Shown here piece by piece: positions 42,497 through 52,761 of a DNA stretch of 64,000 nucleotides (its first letter is position 1; every line of letters begins with the position of its first letter). The stretch is taken from the NCBI GenBank assembly GCA_008032935.1, contig CP032039.1:1488001-1552000 (forward strand), read 5' to 3'. The notes under the pieces were generated by a model, which did no database searches, was not told the DNA's origin, and was given only the letters and a program-made list of their open reading frames with translations. The translations under genes and the position numbers were made by a program. This DNA comes from Helicobacter pylori (GTDB lineage Bacteria > Campylobacterota > Campylobacteria > Campylobacterales > Helicobacteraceae).

Positions 42497-44149
42497 TCAC
42501 CCGTTCAATAAATCATACAAATTAGAATGTTCTAAATATTCTTGCTCCAATAACAGAGCGCTCAAGCGCTTGCAAGCTGCAATTTGCGGCTTTAAAAACT
42601 CCAGTTGCTCTTCATAAAGAACGCTTAAAGACTCTTTTGTAGGGGCTAAAAGAAGCTCACTAGCCATAAATTCATTCAAAAATTTCGCTTTTTGCAAGTC
42701 TTGTTTAGACAGACTATAACGCTCCTTATAGAGCAGCTCTAAAATAATCGTCCCGCTCAAATACACTTTAATGTAATTTTTAATCTCGCTCTCGCTATGG
42801 ATTTTATTTTCATTAAAAGCGATAAATTCCCCTAATATTGGCGCTTTATCAAATTCAATTTCTAGCCAATACGCGCTCAAGGCTTTCGCGCTTTGATACA
42901 AAGCGACTAATTCCTTTTGGTTTTCGTCTAAGGTTTGGGGCTTTTTCTTGCCGTAAGCGATCTTGTCTTTCACTTCTAAAATGTCGCTCTCAGTGATTTC
43001 ATTTCGTTGGTGTTTTAGGGCGTTTAGAGCGCTTTCATTGATTAAAGTCGCTAACATCGCCCCGCTAAAACCCACGCAAATTTTAGCGATCTTAAGGTAA
43101 TTGAGCGTGTGCTTTTTATTTTCTAAAAGCTTTTCTAAAATGCTCTGTCTTTCTAGTAAATCCGGTAAAGAAATGAAAATACGCCGATCAAATCGTTTGC
43201 TCCTTAATAGCGCTTCATCCATCACTTCCATTTGGTTAGTCGCTCCTATCACCACCACCTCATCGTTTTGTAAAAACCCATCCATTTCGGTTAAAAGCTG
43301 GTTGAGCGTGGCCTCTCTCTCATCGCTCCTATGCCCTCCCCTAGCCTTACCCAAAGCGTCAATTTCATCAATAAAAATAATAGAGGGGGCATGCCTTTTA
43401 GCATGCATGAAAAGTTCATGCACTTTTTTAGCCCCAGCCCCCACATAAATTTGAGAAAACGCGCTCCCGCTTTCATAAAAAAACGGCACTCTGGCTTCAC
43501 TCGCTAAGGCTTTAGCGATCATGGTTTTCCCCACTCCAGGAGGCCCGATTAAAAGCACGCCTTTAGGGAGAAAAATCCCTAAATCCTGGTATTTTTTAGG
43601 GTTTTTTAAATAATCTATCACTTCTAATAATTCTTCTTTAACTTCATCCACCCCTGCAATATCTTCAAAACGCACCCCCAACGCATCGTATCGCTGGAAT
43701 GTATTTTCTAATTCGTTTTTAGACGCGCTTTCTAAACTCATTTTAGTATCCAATCGTTTAGGCAAGCGCCAAAAGATCCCAAAAAGCATGCTAGAAATGA
43801 AAAAAAGCAACGCTAAATTCATTTTAGAACCCTTGCTTAAATTTTCTCGTCTTTCTATGGGCATGCTTTCTGGGATTTTATAAACCCTTAAAAAAGCTTC
43901 TTTGTTGGTTTTATAAAGACCCTTGTTAGCATAAAAATAATTTTCATCTTCAATTAGAGTTTGCTTAGGGTGAGATTGGATCACATAAAAAAAGTCCTTA
44001 CCCGATATGAGCCTAGAGACATCGCTCAAAATTAAAAAAAGAAGCAAGCAAAAAGTAAGGATCAAAAACCCTAACGCCAAAACAAGCGAGCGGTTTTTGA
44101 TGCGTTTAAAGGGAGCGGTGAGGTTTTCTAAAAATTTAGAAAACGGCAT
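42497..44149 (-). CDS. FtsH-like AAA ATPase lacking the protease motif
   Basis: A 550-residue membrane AAA protein (HP0286). I start at ATG 44149, which has AAGGAG upstream, not the ATG at 44173. Two membrane helices (about 22-44 and 90-110) flank a short periplasmic part. The AAA core is complete: Walker A GPPGVGKTMIAKALA, Walker B IIFIDEIDALGKARGG, and SRH with DEALLRSKRFDRRI. In the C-terminal domain, where FtsH has HEAGH, this protein reads YQSAK, so the zinc site is absent. It should be an unfoldase or assembly factor and not a protease. It overlaps mtaB by 14 bases. Confidence 0.88.
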   Translation of the reverse strand: MPFSKFLENLTAPFKRIKNRSLVLALGFLILTFCLLLFLILSDVSRLISGKDFFYVIQSHPKQTLIEDENYFYANKGLYKTNKEAFLRVYKIPESMPIERRENLSKGSKMNLALLFFISSMLFGIFWRLPKRLDTKMSLESASKNELENTFQRYDALGVRFEDIAGVDEVKEELLEVIDYLKNPKKYQDLGIFLPKGVLLIGPPGVGKTMIAKALASEARVPFFYESGSAFSQIYVGAGAKKVHELFMHAKRHAPSIIFIDEIDALGKARGGHRSDEREATLNQLLTEMDGFLQNDEVVVIGATNQMEVMDEALLRSKRFDRRIFISLPDLLERQSILEKLLENKKHTLNYLKIAKICVGFSGAMLATLINESALNALKHQRNEITESDILEVKDKIAYGKKKPQTLDENQKELVALYQSAKALSAYWLEIEFDKAPILGEFIAFNENKIHSESEIKNYIKVYLSGTIILELLYKERYSLSKQDLQKAKFLNEFMASELLLAPTKESLSVLYEEQLEFLKPQIAACKRLSALLLEQEYLEHSNLYDLLNG

Positions 44150-45392
44150 GGTTTTCCCTCTCCTTAATTTCATACTCTTTGATTTCTAAAAAACTAGCCC
44201 TTAAAGGCTTATCGCTTTTGATTTTAATGGGGTTGAAAAATTGATCTAGGGCTTTAAATTCGCCGTCTTTTTGCGCTTCTACTAAGGCTTTTAGGGGCGT
44301 GTTGAGTTTGAATTGCAATTGCCTGAACGCCTTATTTTTATGCAAAATCAAATCTTTAATCGCATTCAAACGCTTTTTAGAATCTTCCAAACTCACACTA
44401 TCAGTCATCAAGCTAGAGGGGGTGTCTTTTCGTTTGCTGTAAATAAAAGGGTGGATGTGCGTTAAAGGCAAGCTTTCTAAATTTTTAAACGCTTTTTCAA
44501 AAACGCTTTCGCTCTCGCCCGGATGCCCTACAATAAAATCCGTGCCGATAGCAAAATTCTTAGAAGCGATTATCTCTAATAATTCCCTATCGCTTTTGGT
44601 GCGGTTTCTTCGATTCATCCTCTCTAACATGAGATCATGGCTGTGCTGTAAAGCGATATGCAAATGTTTTTCTAAAAAATCCTCTTCTAAAAGCTCTAAA
44701 AATTCATCGTTGATTTGATTAGGTTCTAAGCTCCCAATCCTTATGCGTTTTAATCCGGTAATCTGGCTTATTTTTTTAATCAATCGCGCGATATTGCTTC
44801 CTCTATCTTTCCCATAGCTCCCCACGTTAGTGCCGGTTAAAACCACTTCTTGAACGCCTTTAGAGCATAAAAGGCCCACTTGCTCTAAAATTTTCCTCTC
44901 TTCAAAACTCCTAGCCCTCCCTCTCACGCTTGGGATAATGCAATAATTGCAATCAAAATCACAGCCTTCTTGGATCTTGATAAACGCCCTAGTCTTACCC
45001 ACAAACTCGCTCACCATCGTGGTGTCTAAGTGCTTGTTTTCTAAATTATCATCTATAAAAAAACGCTTTTTTTCTTGTAAAAGCGCGTTAATCTTTTCTT
45101 TATTGTCATGCCCAAAAACGCCCTTTAAAAACCCTTTTTCAAAAAGCTCTTTGCCTTGGGTTTTCACCCCACAGCCAGTAAATAGCACTTCTTTATTTAA
45201 TCGCACCATTTTTTTAGCGTAACTCCTTACCGTGCTATCGGCCCCATTGGTTACGGTGCAAGAATTGATCACAATAATATCGGCTTCTTGTTCTTCTAAA
45301 GTCGCGCTAAAATCCTTTAAATTCTCGCCCATCACTTGCGTGTCAAAAAGATTCGTCCTGCACCCAAAAGTTTTGAAATAGACTTTTTTCAT
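44136..45392 (-). CDS. mtaB: MtaB, tRNA t6A methylthiotransferase
   Basis: A 418-residue radical SAM methylthiotransferase. The N-terminal UPF0004 domain has TFGCRTN and INSCTV cysteines plus FTGCGVKTQG, and the radical SAM cluster is CDFDCNYCIIPSVRG (about residues 143-157). A shorter C-terminal TRAM-like end follows. TFGCRTNLFDT, with R after C, points to MtaB and not MiaB or RimO. MtaB converts t6A37 to ms2t6A37 in tRNAs. The stop overlaps the FtsH-like gene and the start overlaps mscS by four bases. Confidence 0.88.
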   Translation of the reverse strand: MKKVYFKTFGCRTNLFDTQVMGENLKDFSATLEEQEADIIVINSCTVTNGADSTVRSYAKKMVRLNKEVLFTGCGVKTQGKELFEKGFLKGVFGHDNKEKINALLQEKKRFFIDDNLENKHLDTTMVSEFVGKTRAFIKIQEGCDFDCNYCIIPSVRGRARSFEERKILEQVGLLCSKGVQEVVLTGTNVGSYGKDRGSNIARLIKKISQITGLKRIRIGSLEPNQINDEFLELLEEDFLEKHLHIALQHSHDLMLERMNRRNRTKSDRELLEIIASKNFAIGTDFIVGHPGESESVFEKAFKNLESLPLTHIHPFIYSKRKDTPSSLMTDSVSLEDSKKRLNAIKDLILHKNKAFRQLQFKLNTPLKALVEAQKDGEFKALDQFFNPIKIKSDKPLRASFLEIKEYEIKERENHAVF

Positions 45393-46959
45393 TTTTGTTC
45401 CCTTTTATTCCCAAAACCATCGCCTAAAAAATCAGCATCCACTTTAAGCAGCTTGCTGGTCGTATAAGCGATATGGATATTTTCTTCTTTCAAAAAAGCT
45501 TCAACGATTTCAGCCACAATCTTGCTCCTTAAAGACATGGTCGCATACGAATTGGTTTGATACCACACCGAGATTTTTATCCCGTTACTTTCAGGCATCA
45601 AAAAGCATCGAGGCTTCACACTCAAACTCCTTAAAGAATACCGGTCGCGCATTTTATTGAGCTGTTTATAGGTAATATCCGTGTATTCTTTAGACAATTC
45701 CGTAGCGATATTGAGTGCAATTTTAGAAGCTTTTTTAAAATCAGAATCAAATGTAACGCAAAAATCCACGCCATCCCAAACCGTTTTCATCCCAAAATGG
45801 CTGTAATTAGCGAACATGGTGGTGAAAATATAATTATTAGGCACAAAGATAATCCGGCCCGCTCTCCTGTTATTCGTGTAAGTGGTAAAGGTTACATCTT
45901 CTAAAATCGTAATGTGCAACATAGAAATATCCAACACATCGCCAATAAAAATATCCGTCCCCTTAGCGATACGCACCCTATCGCCCACATGCACGCTCCC
46001 CCAATCAAAATAATAAACCACCCAAGCAAGCTCATGAACAAATCTTTCATCGCAATCGCTAAACCCGCGCTCGCAAAGCCTAAAACCGTGACCAAGTAAG
46101 TAACGTTTTCTAAATAAGAAAAAAGAAAGATCAAAATGATCACGCTCACATTCACGAAGTTAATGGCTTTATTCACGGTATAGACGCGCTCATTATTTTC
46201 AATGTATTTGCTGGAAATGATTTTTAAAATCCACGCAAACACCACGCTCAAAAGGGCTGCTAAAAACACATAAACCAATTTAAAAAGCTGGTTTTTAACT
46301 TGAGATTTGACAATGCTTATAGCTTCATCGCTGTCTTTTTGGAAAATCCCAATCGTGGTTTTTAAAATGTTTTGAGCCCCTTGCAATTCTAAGCGTTTGG
46401 CTTGAGTTTGATAAATCTCATCGCTTAATTTCGCGCTTTTATCCAAAGCGTGCCACTCATTTAAAAGCTGGTGTTTTTGATCTAAAAGCCTTAAAACTTC
46501 TTCTAAAGCAGTTTGGTTTTTTTTAAGACTTTCATGCTTTAAATGCATGCTTTTAATGAAAGAAATGCCATCAATGATCGCAATAGGGTTAGTGATATTA
46601 GGGATATTGGGGATATTGGGGCGCTCTATCAAGTCCTTAAAAGGATTGACCCCATAGCTTTCAAACATTTTTTGCTGGGATTCTAAAGCCTTTAAGGTAT
46701 GCTCTAAGGTGCTAATCTTTAATAAATCCTTGCTTTTTTTATTTTTTAAACGCCTTAATTCCTGCCTCACGCTCTCTTTTTCGGTATAAATTTGGTTGTA
46801 GATCTTATAGTTTTCAAATTTTTTCAACCACACGTTATCGTCTTTGGCGAGTTTTTTATCCACCAAAGCCATTTGTTTTTGTATGGACAATAGCTCTTGG
46901 CTTTTATCTTCTGCTTGTAAAAACAAAAAACAAAAGAATAATAATACCCTTAATGCCAT
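45389..46959 (-). CDS. MscS-family mechanosensitive channel, frameshifted as sequenced
   Basis: A 523-residue channel, broken at the C run 45998-46002 (five, six expected). One base joins GWFIILIGG to [15 protein letters not shown]. Residues 1-17 are a signal peptide, about 18-190 a coiled-coil-rich periplasmic part, then three or more membrane helices (about 230-330) with the pore helix [22 protein letters not shown]. The C-terminal MscS beta domain ([29 protein letters not shown]) follows. It probably protects against osmotic downshock. It overlaps aroB by 10 bases. Confidence 0.88.
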
Positions 46960-47981
46960 TTTTCTAACACCTTTAAAATCGTTTCTTTAGGGATATGAGA
47001 GACCGCTTCAAACGCTCCAATGCCTTTAGGCAGAATGAATTTGATTGTCTTATTTTCGCTTTTTTTGTCTAAAAACAAGCGTTCGTAAAATTTTTGAATA
47101 TCGGTGATTTGGTAGTTGAATATCAAATCAAATTTTTTCAATAAATTTTCTATGCGTTCGTATTCTTTTAGAGTGAGCATGCCTAAAGAAAGGGCTAAAT
47201 CATTCGCCATGCGCATGCCAATAGCGATCGCTTCGCCATGCAAAAACCGCTCATAATCAGTCTCTTTTTCTATCGCATGCCCAAAGGTATGCCCGTAATT
47301 CAACCCGGCTCTGATATTTTGCTCTTTTTCATCTTGAACAACGACTTGAGCTTTGATATAAACGCTTTGAAAGATTACTTCTTCTAAACAATCTTTTAAA
47401 TCCTTTGTTTCCAATCTTTCTACCAAGCTTTTATCAAAACACACCGCCATTTTAATGATTTCAGCCACCCCTGCTTGAAATTCCCTTTTTTCAAGGGTTT
47501 TTAAAAAAGCTAAATCAATATAAACCGCTCTAGGCTGGTGGAACGATCCGATTAAGTTTTTGCCATAAGGCGTATTGATCCCTGTTTTCCCCCCCACGCT
47601 CGCATCCACTTGAGCGAGCAAAGTCGTAGGGATATTAATAAAATCAATCCCCCTAAAATAAATACTGCTCGCAAACCCCACCATATCGCTTATGACTCCC
47701 CCACCAAGGGCTATCATTAAAGAATGGCGGTTTAATTGCATTTCAAAGGCGTTGTTTAAAATGCGCTCTAGTGAATTCAAGTTTTTGTATTTTTCTCCGG
47801 ACTCTATCACGCACACTCTGACTTCTAAGGCTTTCAAGCGCTCTAATAAATACGATAAATGCAACCCAGATACGATGCTATCGCTAATGATGAGGGCTTT
47901 TTGCTTCAATTTTATTTTGGGCAGTTCCCCCAAAAATACCTTATAGCTTTTTTCTTTTAAAGGGATTACAATTTCTTGCAT
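46950..47981 (-). CDS. aroB: 3-dehydroquinate synthase
   Basis: A 343-residue enzyme of the shikimate pathway, cyclising DAHP to 3-dehydroquinate. The NAD site [14 protein letters not shown] (about residues 94-107) and [19 protein letters not shown] (about 118-136) are diagnostic. The zinc ligands are present as [13 protein letters not shown] (about 232-244). It links with the aroQ-like and pabB genes elsewhere in the window as part of chorismate supply. Confidence 0.97.
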   Translation of the reverse strand: MQEIVIPLKEKSYKVFLGELPKIKLKQKALIISDSIVSGLHLSYLLERLKALEVRVCVIESGEKYKNLNSLERILNNAFEMQLNRHSLMIALGGGVISDMVGFASSIYFRGIDFINIPTTLLAQVDASVGGKTGINTPYGKNLIGSFHQPRAVYIDLAFLKTLEKREFQAGVAEIIKMAVCFDKSLVERLETKDLKDCLEEVIFQSVYIKAQVVVQDEKEQNIRAGLNYGHTFGHAIEKETDYERFLHGEAIAIGMRMANDLALSLGMLTLKEYERIENLLKKFDLIFNYQITDIQKFYERLFLDKKSENKTIKFILPKGIGAFEAVSHIPKETILKVLEKWH

Positions 47982-47985
47982 TCTT

Positions 47986-49428
47986 TCACTCCGCTACAGG
48001 GATAAAAATTTGAGGGTTATCATCGTTTAAAAACGCTAATTTTTCCACTTTAGTGGATAAAAACCACCAAAAGCGCGTGTGCGTGATGCACTCTTCAAAA
48101 GGCATGAAATGCAAAATGGGATTTCTTAAAGAATTGAGATACATGATAGGATTTCTAATATCGGTTTGGAAAATCTCAATCTTGCGGTTGAGCGTGTTGG
48201 CTAAATTTTCATAATGATTGACAATCTCGTTTTTATAGCGCTTGTTAGGGTCAAAATCATAGAGCAACAAGCCCAAATCCATTTGCATAGACACATCAAA
48301 AATCACTGAAGACATGTCCTCATTAATATCCAAGCTTTCATTCAATACCACCACGCTTTGAGAGGTTTTAAACAAGCCGGAAGTGTTGGTTTTATAAACC
48401 GGGGTGGCTGTTTTATACAAGGCTTTTCGGTGTTTTTTAGATAAAAAAAGCTCTCTGCCTACCACGATTAGGCCCATTTTTTTTTGGTGGTCTTCATGAA
48501 GTTTTTGGATAAAACTTTTCCCATAAAAATCAAAATTCACTTCAATGCTTTCGGTTTCTAGCGCTAAAAATTTGTGGTAAAACTTAGGGCTAGTGGGGTG
48601 TAAAACCTGAATGTAGAGCTTGTAGCTCTTTAAACGTTTGTGTAAAAACAAGGCTTGATACACATCGCGCATCATCGCTTTTCTGTTCTGCAAACGCATA
48701 TCAATGTATAAATAAATGCTCTTACCAAAGGGGGCTGGGAACTGCCCCACATTGCTTTTGACTTGATGATACACCGCGTTTAAAATTTCCGGATTGCCCG
48801 CCACTAAAAGAATGTCTCGTGGCTGGATGACTAAAGATTTAGTGGAGAGCAACAAAACATCGTTGCGATAAAGCCCTACAATCCTGTATTCTTTTTGCCT
48901 GATAGAGCCAATATGCCTGTAAGCAAAAATACTCCCAAAAGGCACATCAATCTCCATGATCTCGCCCTTGCCTAACCCAAACTCTCTAGGGGTGCTAGGG
49001 ATATTGGGCAAACGAGAAATGAATTTATTGGCTAAAACTTCAAATTCATCAATCAAAATAAGCTTTTCATCTTTATTTTCTTCATTATTTTCTAAAGTCT
49101 TTTCACCATCTCTTTTCACGCTCAAAACCACGCGCATGCGTTTGAAATGGGTTTGAATGATTTTATGAATGATGCGCTGTTCTTTAAAATCTTGTATGAT
49201 TAAAAACGCATCGCTCACCTCATCGTTTAACACTTGCAAAAGCCTGAAACTAGAAGTCGCATCAAAACAATAAAAAGCGAAAGTGCTCGGGTAATTTTTA
49301 GGGATAAGGCTCTCATCTTTGACAACCACTATATAAAAATTATGATTAGAATAATGCCTTAGCACCAAGTCTAAAAAATTTTTTGCTACAATGCCATCTA
49401 AAATAAGGGCGATTTTCTTCAATTCCAA
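47986..49428 (-). CDS. TrkA/RCK-domain protein related to potassium channels
   Basis: A 480-residue soluble protein (COG3400 class). The N-terminal Rossmann-like domain starts [17 protein letters not shown] TrkA-C-like domain covers about 165-240: [34 protein letters not shown] and [10 protein letters not shown]. The C-terminal half is a second alpha/beta region. No membrane helix is seen, so it would gate or sense for a separate channel, or act alone. It lies four bases upstream of aroB. Function is not established as far as I know. Confidence 0.78.
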   Translation of the reverse strand: MELKKIALILDGIVAKNFLDLVLRHYSNHNFYIVVVKDESLIPKNYPSTFAFYCFDATSSFRLLQVLNDEVSDAFLIIQDFKEQRIIHKIIQTHFKRMRVVLSVKRDGEKTLENNEENKDEKLILIDEFEVLANKFISRLPNIPSTPREFGLGKGEIMEIDVPFGSIFAYRHIGSIRQKEYRIVGLYRNDVLLLSTKSLVIQPRDILLVAGNPEILNAVYHQVKSNVGQFPAPFGKSIYLYIDMRLQNRKAMMRDVYQALFLHKRLKSYKLYIQVLHPTSPKFYHKFLALETESIEVNFDFYGKSFIQKLHEDHQKKMGLIVVGRELFLSKKHRKALYKTATPVYKTNTSGLFKTSQSVVVLNESLDINEDMSSVIFDVSMQMDLGLLLYDFDPNKRYKNEIVNHYENLANTLNRKIEIFQTDIRNPIMYLNSLRNPILHFMPFEECITHTRFWWFLSTKVEKLAFLNDDNPQIFIPVAE

Positions 49429-49478
49429 ACTTCCTAAAAAATGATTACGCCATTATATCCAAGATTAAGGCTTAAACG

Positions 49479-50594
49479 ATGGATTTTCAACTCCAAGCTA
49501 TTGACAAACACGCGCGAGCTGGTCTTTTAAATTTAGCCCATTCTCAAGTGGCAACGCCTGTTTTTATGCCAGTAGGCACGCAAGGCTGTATCAAATCTTT
49601 AGACGCTATGGATATGCAAGAAATTTTAGGCGCTAAACTCATTTTAGCCAACACCTATCACATGTATTTAAGACCGGGCGAGAAAGTGGTTGAACAATTA
49701 GGGGGCTTGCATCGTTTCGCTCAATTTCAGGGGAGTTTTTTAACCGATAGCGGAGGGTTTCAAGCCTTCAGTTTGAGCGATAACGTCAAATTGCAAGAAG
49801 ACGGGATTGTTTTTAAATCCCATATTGATGGGAGCAAGCATTTATTCACGCCCGCTAAAGTTTTGGACATCCAATATTCTTTGAATAGCGATATTATGAT
49901 GGTTTTAGACGATTTAGTGGGCTTGCCCGCTCCCTTAAAACGCCTTGAAGAATCCATTAAAAGAAGCGCCAAATGGGCGAATCTCAGCCTAGAATACCAC
50001 AAAGAAAATAACCGCCCCAACAACAACCTTTTTGCCATTATCCAGGGCGGCACGCATTTGAAAATGCGCAGTCTTAGCGTGGGATTAACGCATAAAGGTT
50101 TTGATGGCTACGCTATAGGCGGTTTAGCGGTGGGGGAAAGTGTAGATGAGATGCTAGAAACGATCGCACACACCGCCCCCTTGCTCCCCAAAGACAAGCC
50201 TCGCTATTTAATGGGCGTAGGCACGCCTGAAAATATCCTAGACGCTATCAGTTTAGGGGTGGATATGTTTGATTGCGTGATGCCCACCAGAAACGCCAGA
50301 AACGCCACTCTTTTCACGCATTCTGGCAAAATTTCTATCAAAAACGCGCCCTATAAATTGGATGATACCCCCATTGAAGAAAATTGTGCTTGTTATGCTT
50401 GCAAACGCTACTCTAAAGCCTATTTGCACCATCTCTTTAGGGCTAAAGAACTCACCTACGCTCGTTTGGCCAGCTTGCACAATTTGCATTTTTATTTAGA
50501 GCTGGTTAAAAACGCCAGAAACGCCATTTTAGAAAAGCGGTTTTTGAGTTTTAAAAAAGAATTTTTAGAAAAATACCACTCTTGTTCGCATTGA
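49479..50594 (+). CDS. tgt: Queuine tRNA-ribosyltransferase
   Basis: A 371-residue enzyme swapping guanine-34 for preQ1 in GUN-anticodon tRNAs. The catalytic aspartate is in TDSGGFQAF (about residues 89-97) with the second at [12 protein letters not shown]. The zinc site C-A-C-Y-A-C followed by [10 protein letters not shown] is complete near 306-336. It stands alone on the plus strand and diverges from the RCK gene. Confidence 0.97.
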   Translation: MDFQLQAIDKHARAGLLNLAHSQVATPVFMPVGTQGCIKSLDAMDMQEILGAKLILANTYHMYLRPGEKVVEQLGGLHRFAQFQGSFLTDSGGFQAFSLSDNVKLQEDGIVFKSHIDGSKHLFTPAKVLDIQYSLNSDIMMVLDDLVGLPAPLKRLEESIKRSAKWANLSLEYHKENNRPNNNLFAIIQGGTHLKMRSLSVGLTHKGFDGYAIGGLAVGESVDEMLETIAHTAPLLPKDKPRYLMGVGTPENILDAISLGVDMFDCVMPTRNARNATLFTHSGKISIKNAPYKLDDTPIEENCACYACKRYSKAYLHHLFRAKELTYARLASLHNLHFYLELVKNARNAILEKRFLSFKKEFLEKYHSCSH

Positions 50595-50673
50595 GTGGTA
50601 ATAACTAAAACTTTTTAACTTTTTTAAAAAAAATAGGATTTTTAACTTTATTTTTATAGTAAAACTCATTTTC

Positions 50674-50716
50674 TTAAGGGGATAGGGGGGTATTTTGAAA
50701 TAATTCTCCCCCTTAA
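50674..50716. terminator. Bidirectional hairpin between convergent tgt and lpxL
   Basis: TTAAGGGG (50674-50681) pairs with CCCCTTAA (50709-50716), enclosing a second perfect stem TATTT-TG-AAATA (50691-50702). A neighbouring GGGGGG (50685-50690) could compete for the same C run. A run of T lies on each strand nearby. It sits in the 173-base gap between converging genes. Confidence 0.6.
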
Positions 50717-50767
50717 AAACCCCCTAACCCAAAAAGACCGCCTTAATTTGTCATTCCACTCAAAACC

Positions 50768-51754
50768 CTATCTTTGATAAATCTCAGGGTGGGTGCTTTT
50801 AAAACGCCTGTGGAACCAAAAATAACTTTCCGGGTGGTTTCTAATCACTTCTTCACACAAACTCGCTTGGGCTTGCGTGCATTCTAAAATATCGTTCTCA
50901 GCGTTATCGGTGATTTGAGAGCGGATACTCGGATAATAGGTCGCTGTGTAATGCGAATAATCATCATTAAAATCAATGAATACCGGCTGGATGTCTATAT
51001 TGTAGCGGCGCGATAAAATAGAAGCGATCGTGGTGTGCGTAGCGTCTTTATTAAAGAATTTCACCACCACCCCATCTTTAGGCACGACATTTTGATCCAC
51101 TAAAATCCCCACAAGGCCATTGCCTTGATTATACATTTTAATGAGTTCTTTCATCGCTCCCACTTTATTGACAAAACGCACCCCAAACGCTTCTCGCCTG
51201 CTCATAATCATGTGATTGATAGGGGCGAATTTAGTCAAACGCCCCAAACACCCCCTACCATAATCCTTATAATATTGCGCTAAAGTCGTGCCTACCGCTT
51301 CCCAATAGCCAAAATGCATGCATAAAGTGATCGCTTGGCCTTCTTTGTTTAAAGACTTCCACACATTTTCTTCATTGATGAGCGTGAAACGAGCGTCGTA
51401 TTCAGCCTTAGGGATAAAGATCACTCTAATGGTTTCTAAAATAATGAAAGCAAAATTTTCATACCCCTTTTTGATGATTCGTTTTTTCTCTTCTTCGCTT
51501 TTAGAATCTCCAAACACAAAATCCAAATTGGCCTTAGCGTCAAAATAACGGCGCCTATCAAAGGTTTTCATGAGCCACGCTAAAGCTTTAATGCACCTTA
51601 AAAACCACAAATGAGGCATTTTAGCTAAAACAAACCCTAGAATATTCACTAAAGATTCCACGATAAGAATACTCAAAATGCGTAATTCCGTTTTCAAACC
51701 CTTGTCGTCTTTATTCAATATCTTTTCGTGTATGAGTCGTTCTTTATAAGTCAT
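50768..51754 (-). CDS. lpxL: LpxL-type lipid A acyltransferase
   Basis: A 328-residue late acyltransferase of the HtrB/LpxL family (HP0280), adding a secondary acyl chain to lipid A at the inner membrane. I start at ATG 51754, which overlaps the waaC stop as ATGA and has AAAGGA upstream, not at the ATG at 51784. An N-terminal helix (about 20-42) anchors it. The HX4E catalytic motif is HFGYWE (near 140). GILVDQNV near 210 is typical too. Which acyl site it uses cannot be told from sequence. Confidence 0.87.
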   Translation of the reverse strand: MTYKERLIHEKILNKDDKGLKTELRILSILIVESLVNILGFVLAKMPHLWFLRCIKALAWLMKTFDRRRYFDAKANLDFVFGDSKSEEEKKRIIKKGYENFAFIILETIRVIFIPKAEYDARFTLINEENVWKSLNKEGQAITLCMHFGYWEAVGTTLAQYYKDYGRGCLGRLTKFAPINHMIMSRREAFGVRFVNKVGAMKELIKMYNQGNGLVGILVDQNVVPKDGVVVKFFNKDATHTTIASILSRRYNIDIQPVFIDFNDDYSHYTATYYPSIRSQITDNAENDILECTQAQASLCEEVIRNHPESYFWFHRRFKSTHPEIYQR

Positions 51755-52761
51755 TCTTTTTCCTTTAAAAGGTTTAAAACGCATTCTTTAATTTTTTTAG
51801 GCTCTATGTTTTGGATAGAAAAATCCTTTTTATGGTAGCTGGCGTTTGAATTACCGGTGAGCGAAACATTGATCGGGCTTTCTAATTTAAAACGCTCCAT
51901 GGGCGTGTTGCCATAAAGGGTGATGCTAGCTTTTTGCAACGCCCATGCTAAATGCGTGATACCCGTATCGCCCCCAATAATCACATCCATTTTAAAAAGC
52001 AACGCCTTAACTTCGTTTAAAGTGAGTTTAGGGAGCAATAACACATCGCATTGGTTTTTTAAAGCACCATAAAGCACATTAGCCTTATATTCATCAGCAT
52101 GCCATAACAAGCAAATTTGAAAATTTTCTAACGCTAACGCTAGCTCTTTAAAACGCTCTGTGGGGTAAGTTTTATTGATTTTAGAAGTTTCTAAAACAAA
52201 AAGGATTTTTAGCTTATTTTGATTCAAATTTAACGCATTGATTTTTGGAGAATCTTGGTAAGAAAACACTTTAGATCTAGAGCTTAAGCTCTCTGAAATT
52301 TCGTTTTTGGGCAAGTTTAGGGCATGGGATAGGAGCGTGAAATTGCGCTTTAAAATGGGCTCATCATAAGCGATAGAAACTTTTTGCGAGTAAAAAAACG
52401 CGCTCAAACCCTCTCTAGCCGAAGCGTAATCAAAGCCGACTTTTTTAGGGGCTTTCAACATTTGCGTGATGAGGGCGGATTTGACTAGGCCTTGCATGTC
52501 AATGATTATATCGTATTCATAAGCCCTTAAAGATTTAAAAAGTTTAAAAATCTTCAAAGGGTTAAAGGTTTTAAGTGCGCTTTTTAAAGCGATGGAGTGT
52601 AATTTATCAACATAAGGGGAATGCTCTAAAATCGCGCCAAATCTTTCATCCACGAACCATTCTATTTGGGCGTTAGGCAGACACTCTTTAATTGCCGCTA
52701 AAAACACCGCGCTCACGATAATATCTCCGAGCGCTGAAAGCCTGACAATCGCTATTTTCAA
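51751..52761 (-). CDS. waaC: Lipopolysaccharide heptosyltransferase I
   Basis: A 336-residue GT-B glycosyltransferase transferring the first heptose to the Kdo of the LPS inner core. The N-terminal IVRLSALGDIIVSAVFL (about residues 4-20) and the C-terminal IGGDTGITHLAWAL (about 258-271) and LYGNTPMER are the family's acceptor and ADP-heptose motifs. It overlaps gppA by four bases and lpxL by four bases, so lipid A and core enzymes are coupled here. Confidence 0.93.
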   Translation of the reverse strand: MKIAIVRLSALGDIIVSAVFLAAIKECLPNAQIEWFVDERFGAILEHSPYVDKLHSIALKSALKTFNPLKIFKLFKSLRAYEYDIIIDMQGLVKSALITQMLKAPKKVGFDYASAREGLSAFFYSQKVSIAYDEPILKRNFTLLSHALNLPKNEISESLSSRSKVFSYQDSPKINALNLNQNKLKILFVLETSKINKTYPTERFKELALALENFQICLLWHADEYKANVLYGALKNQCDVLLLPKLTLNEVKALLFKMDVIIGGDTGITHLAWALQKASITLYGNTPMERFKLESPINVSLTGNSNASYHKKDFSIQNIEPKKIKECVLNLLKEKE

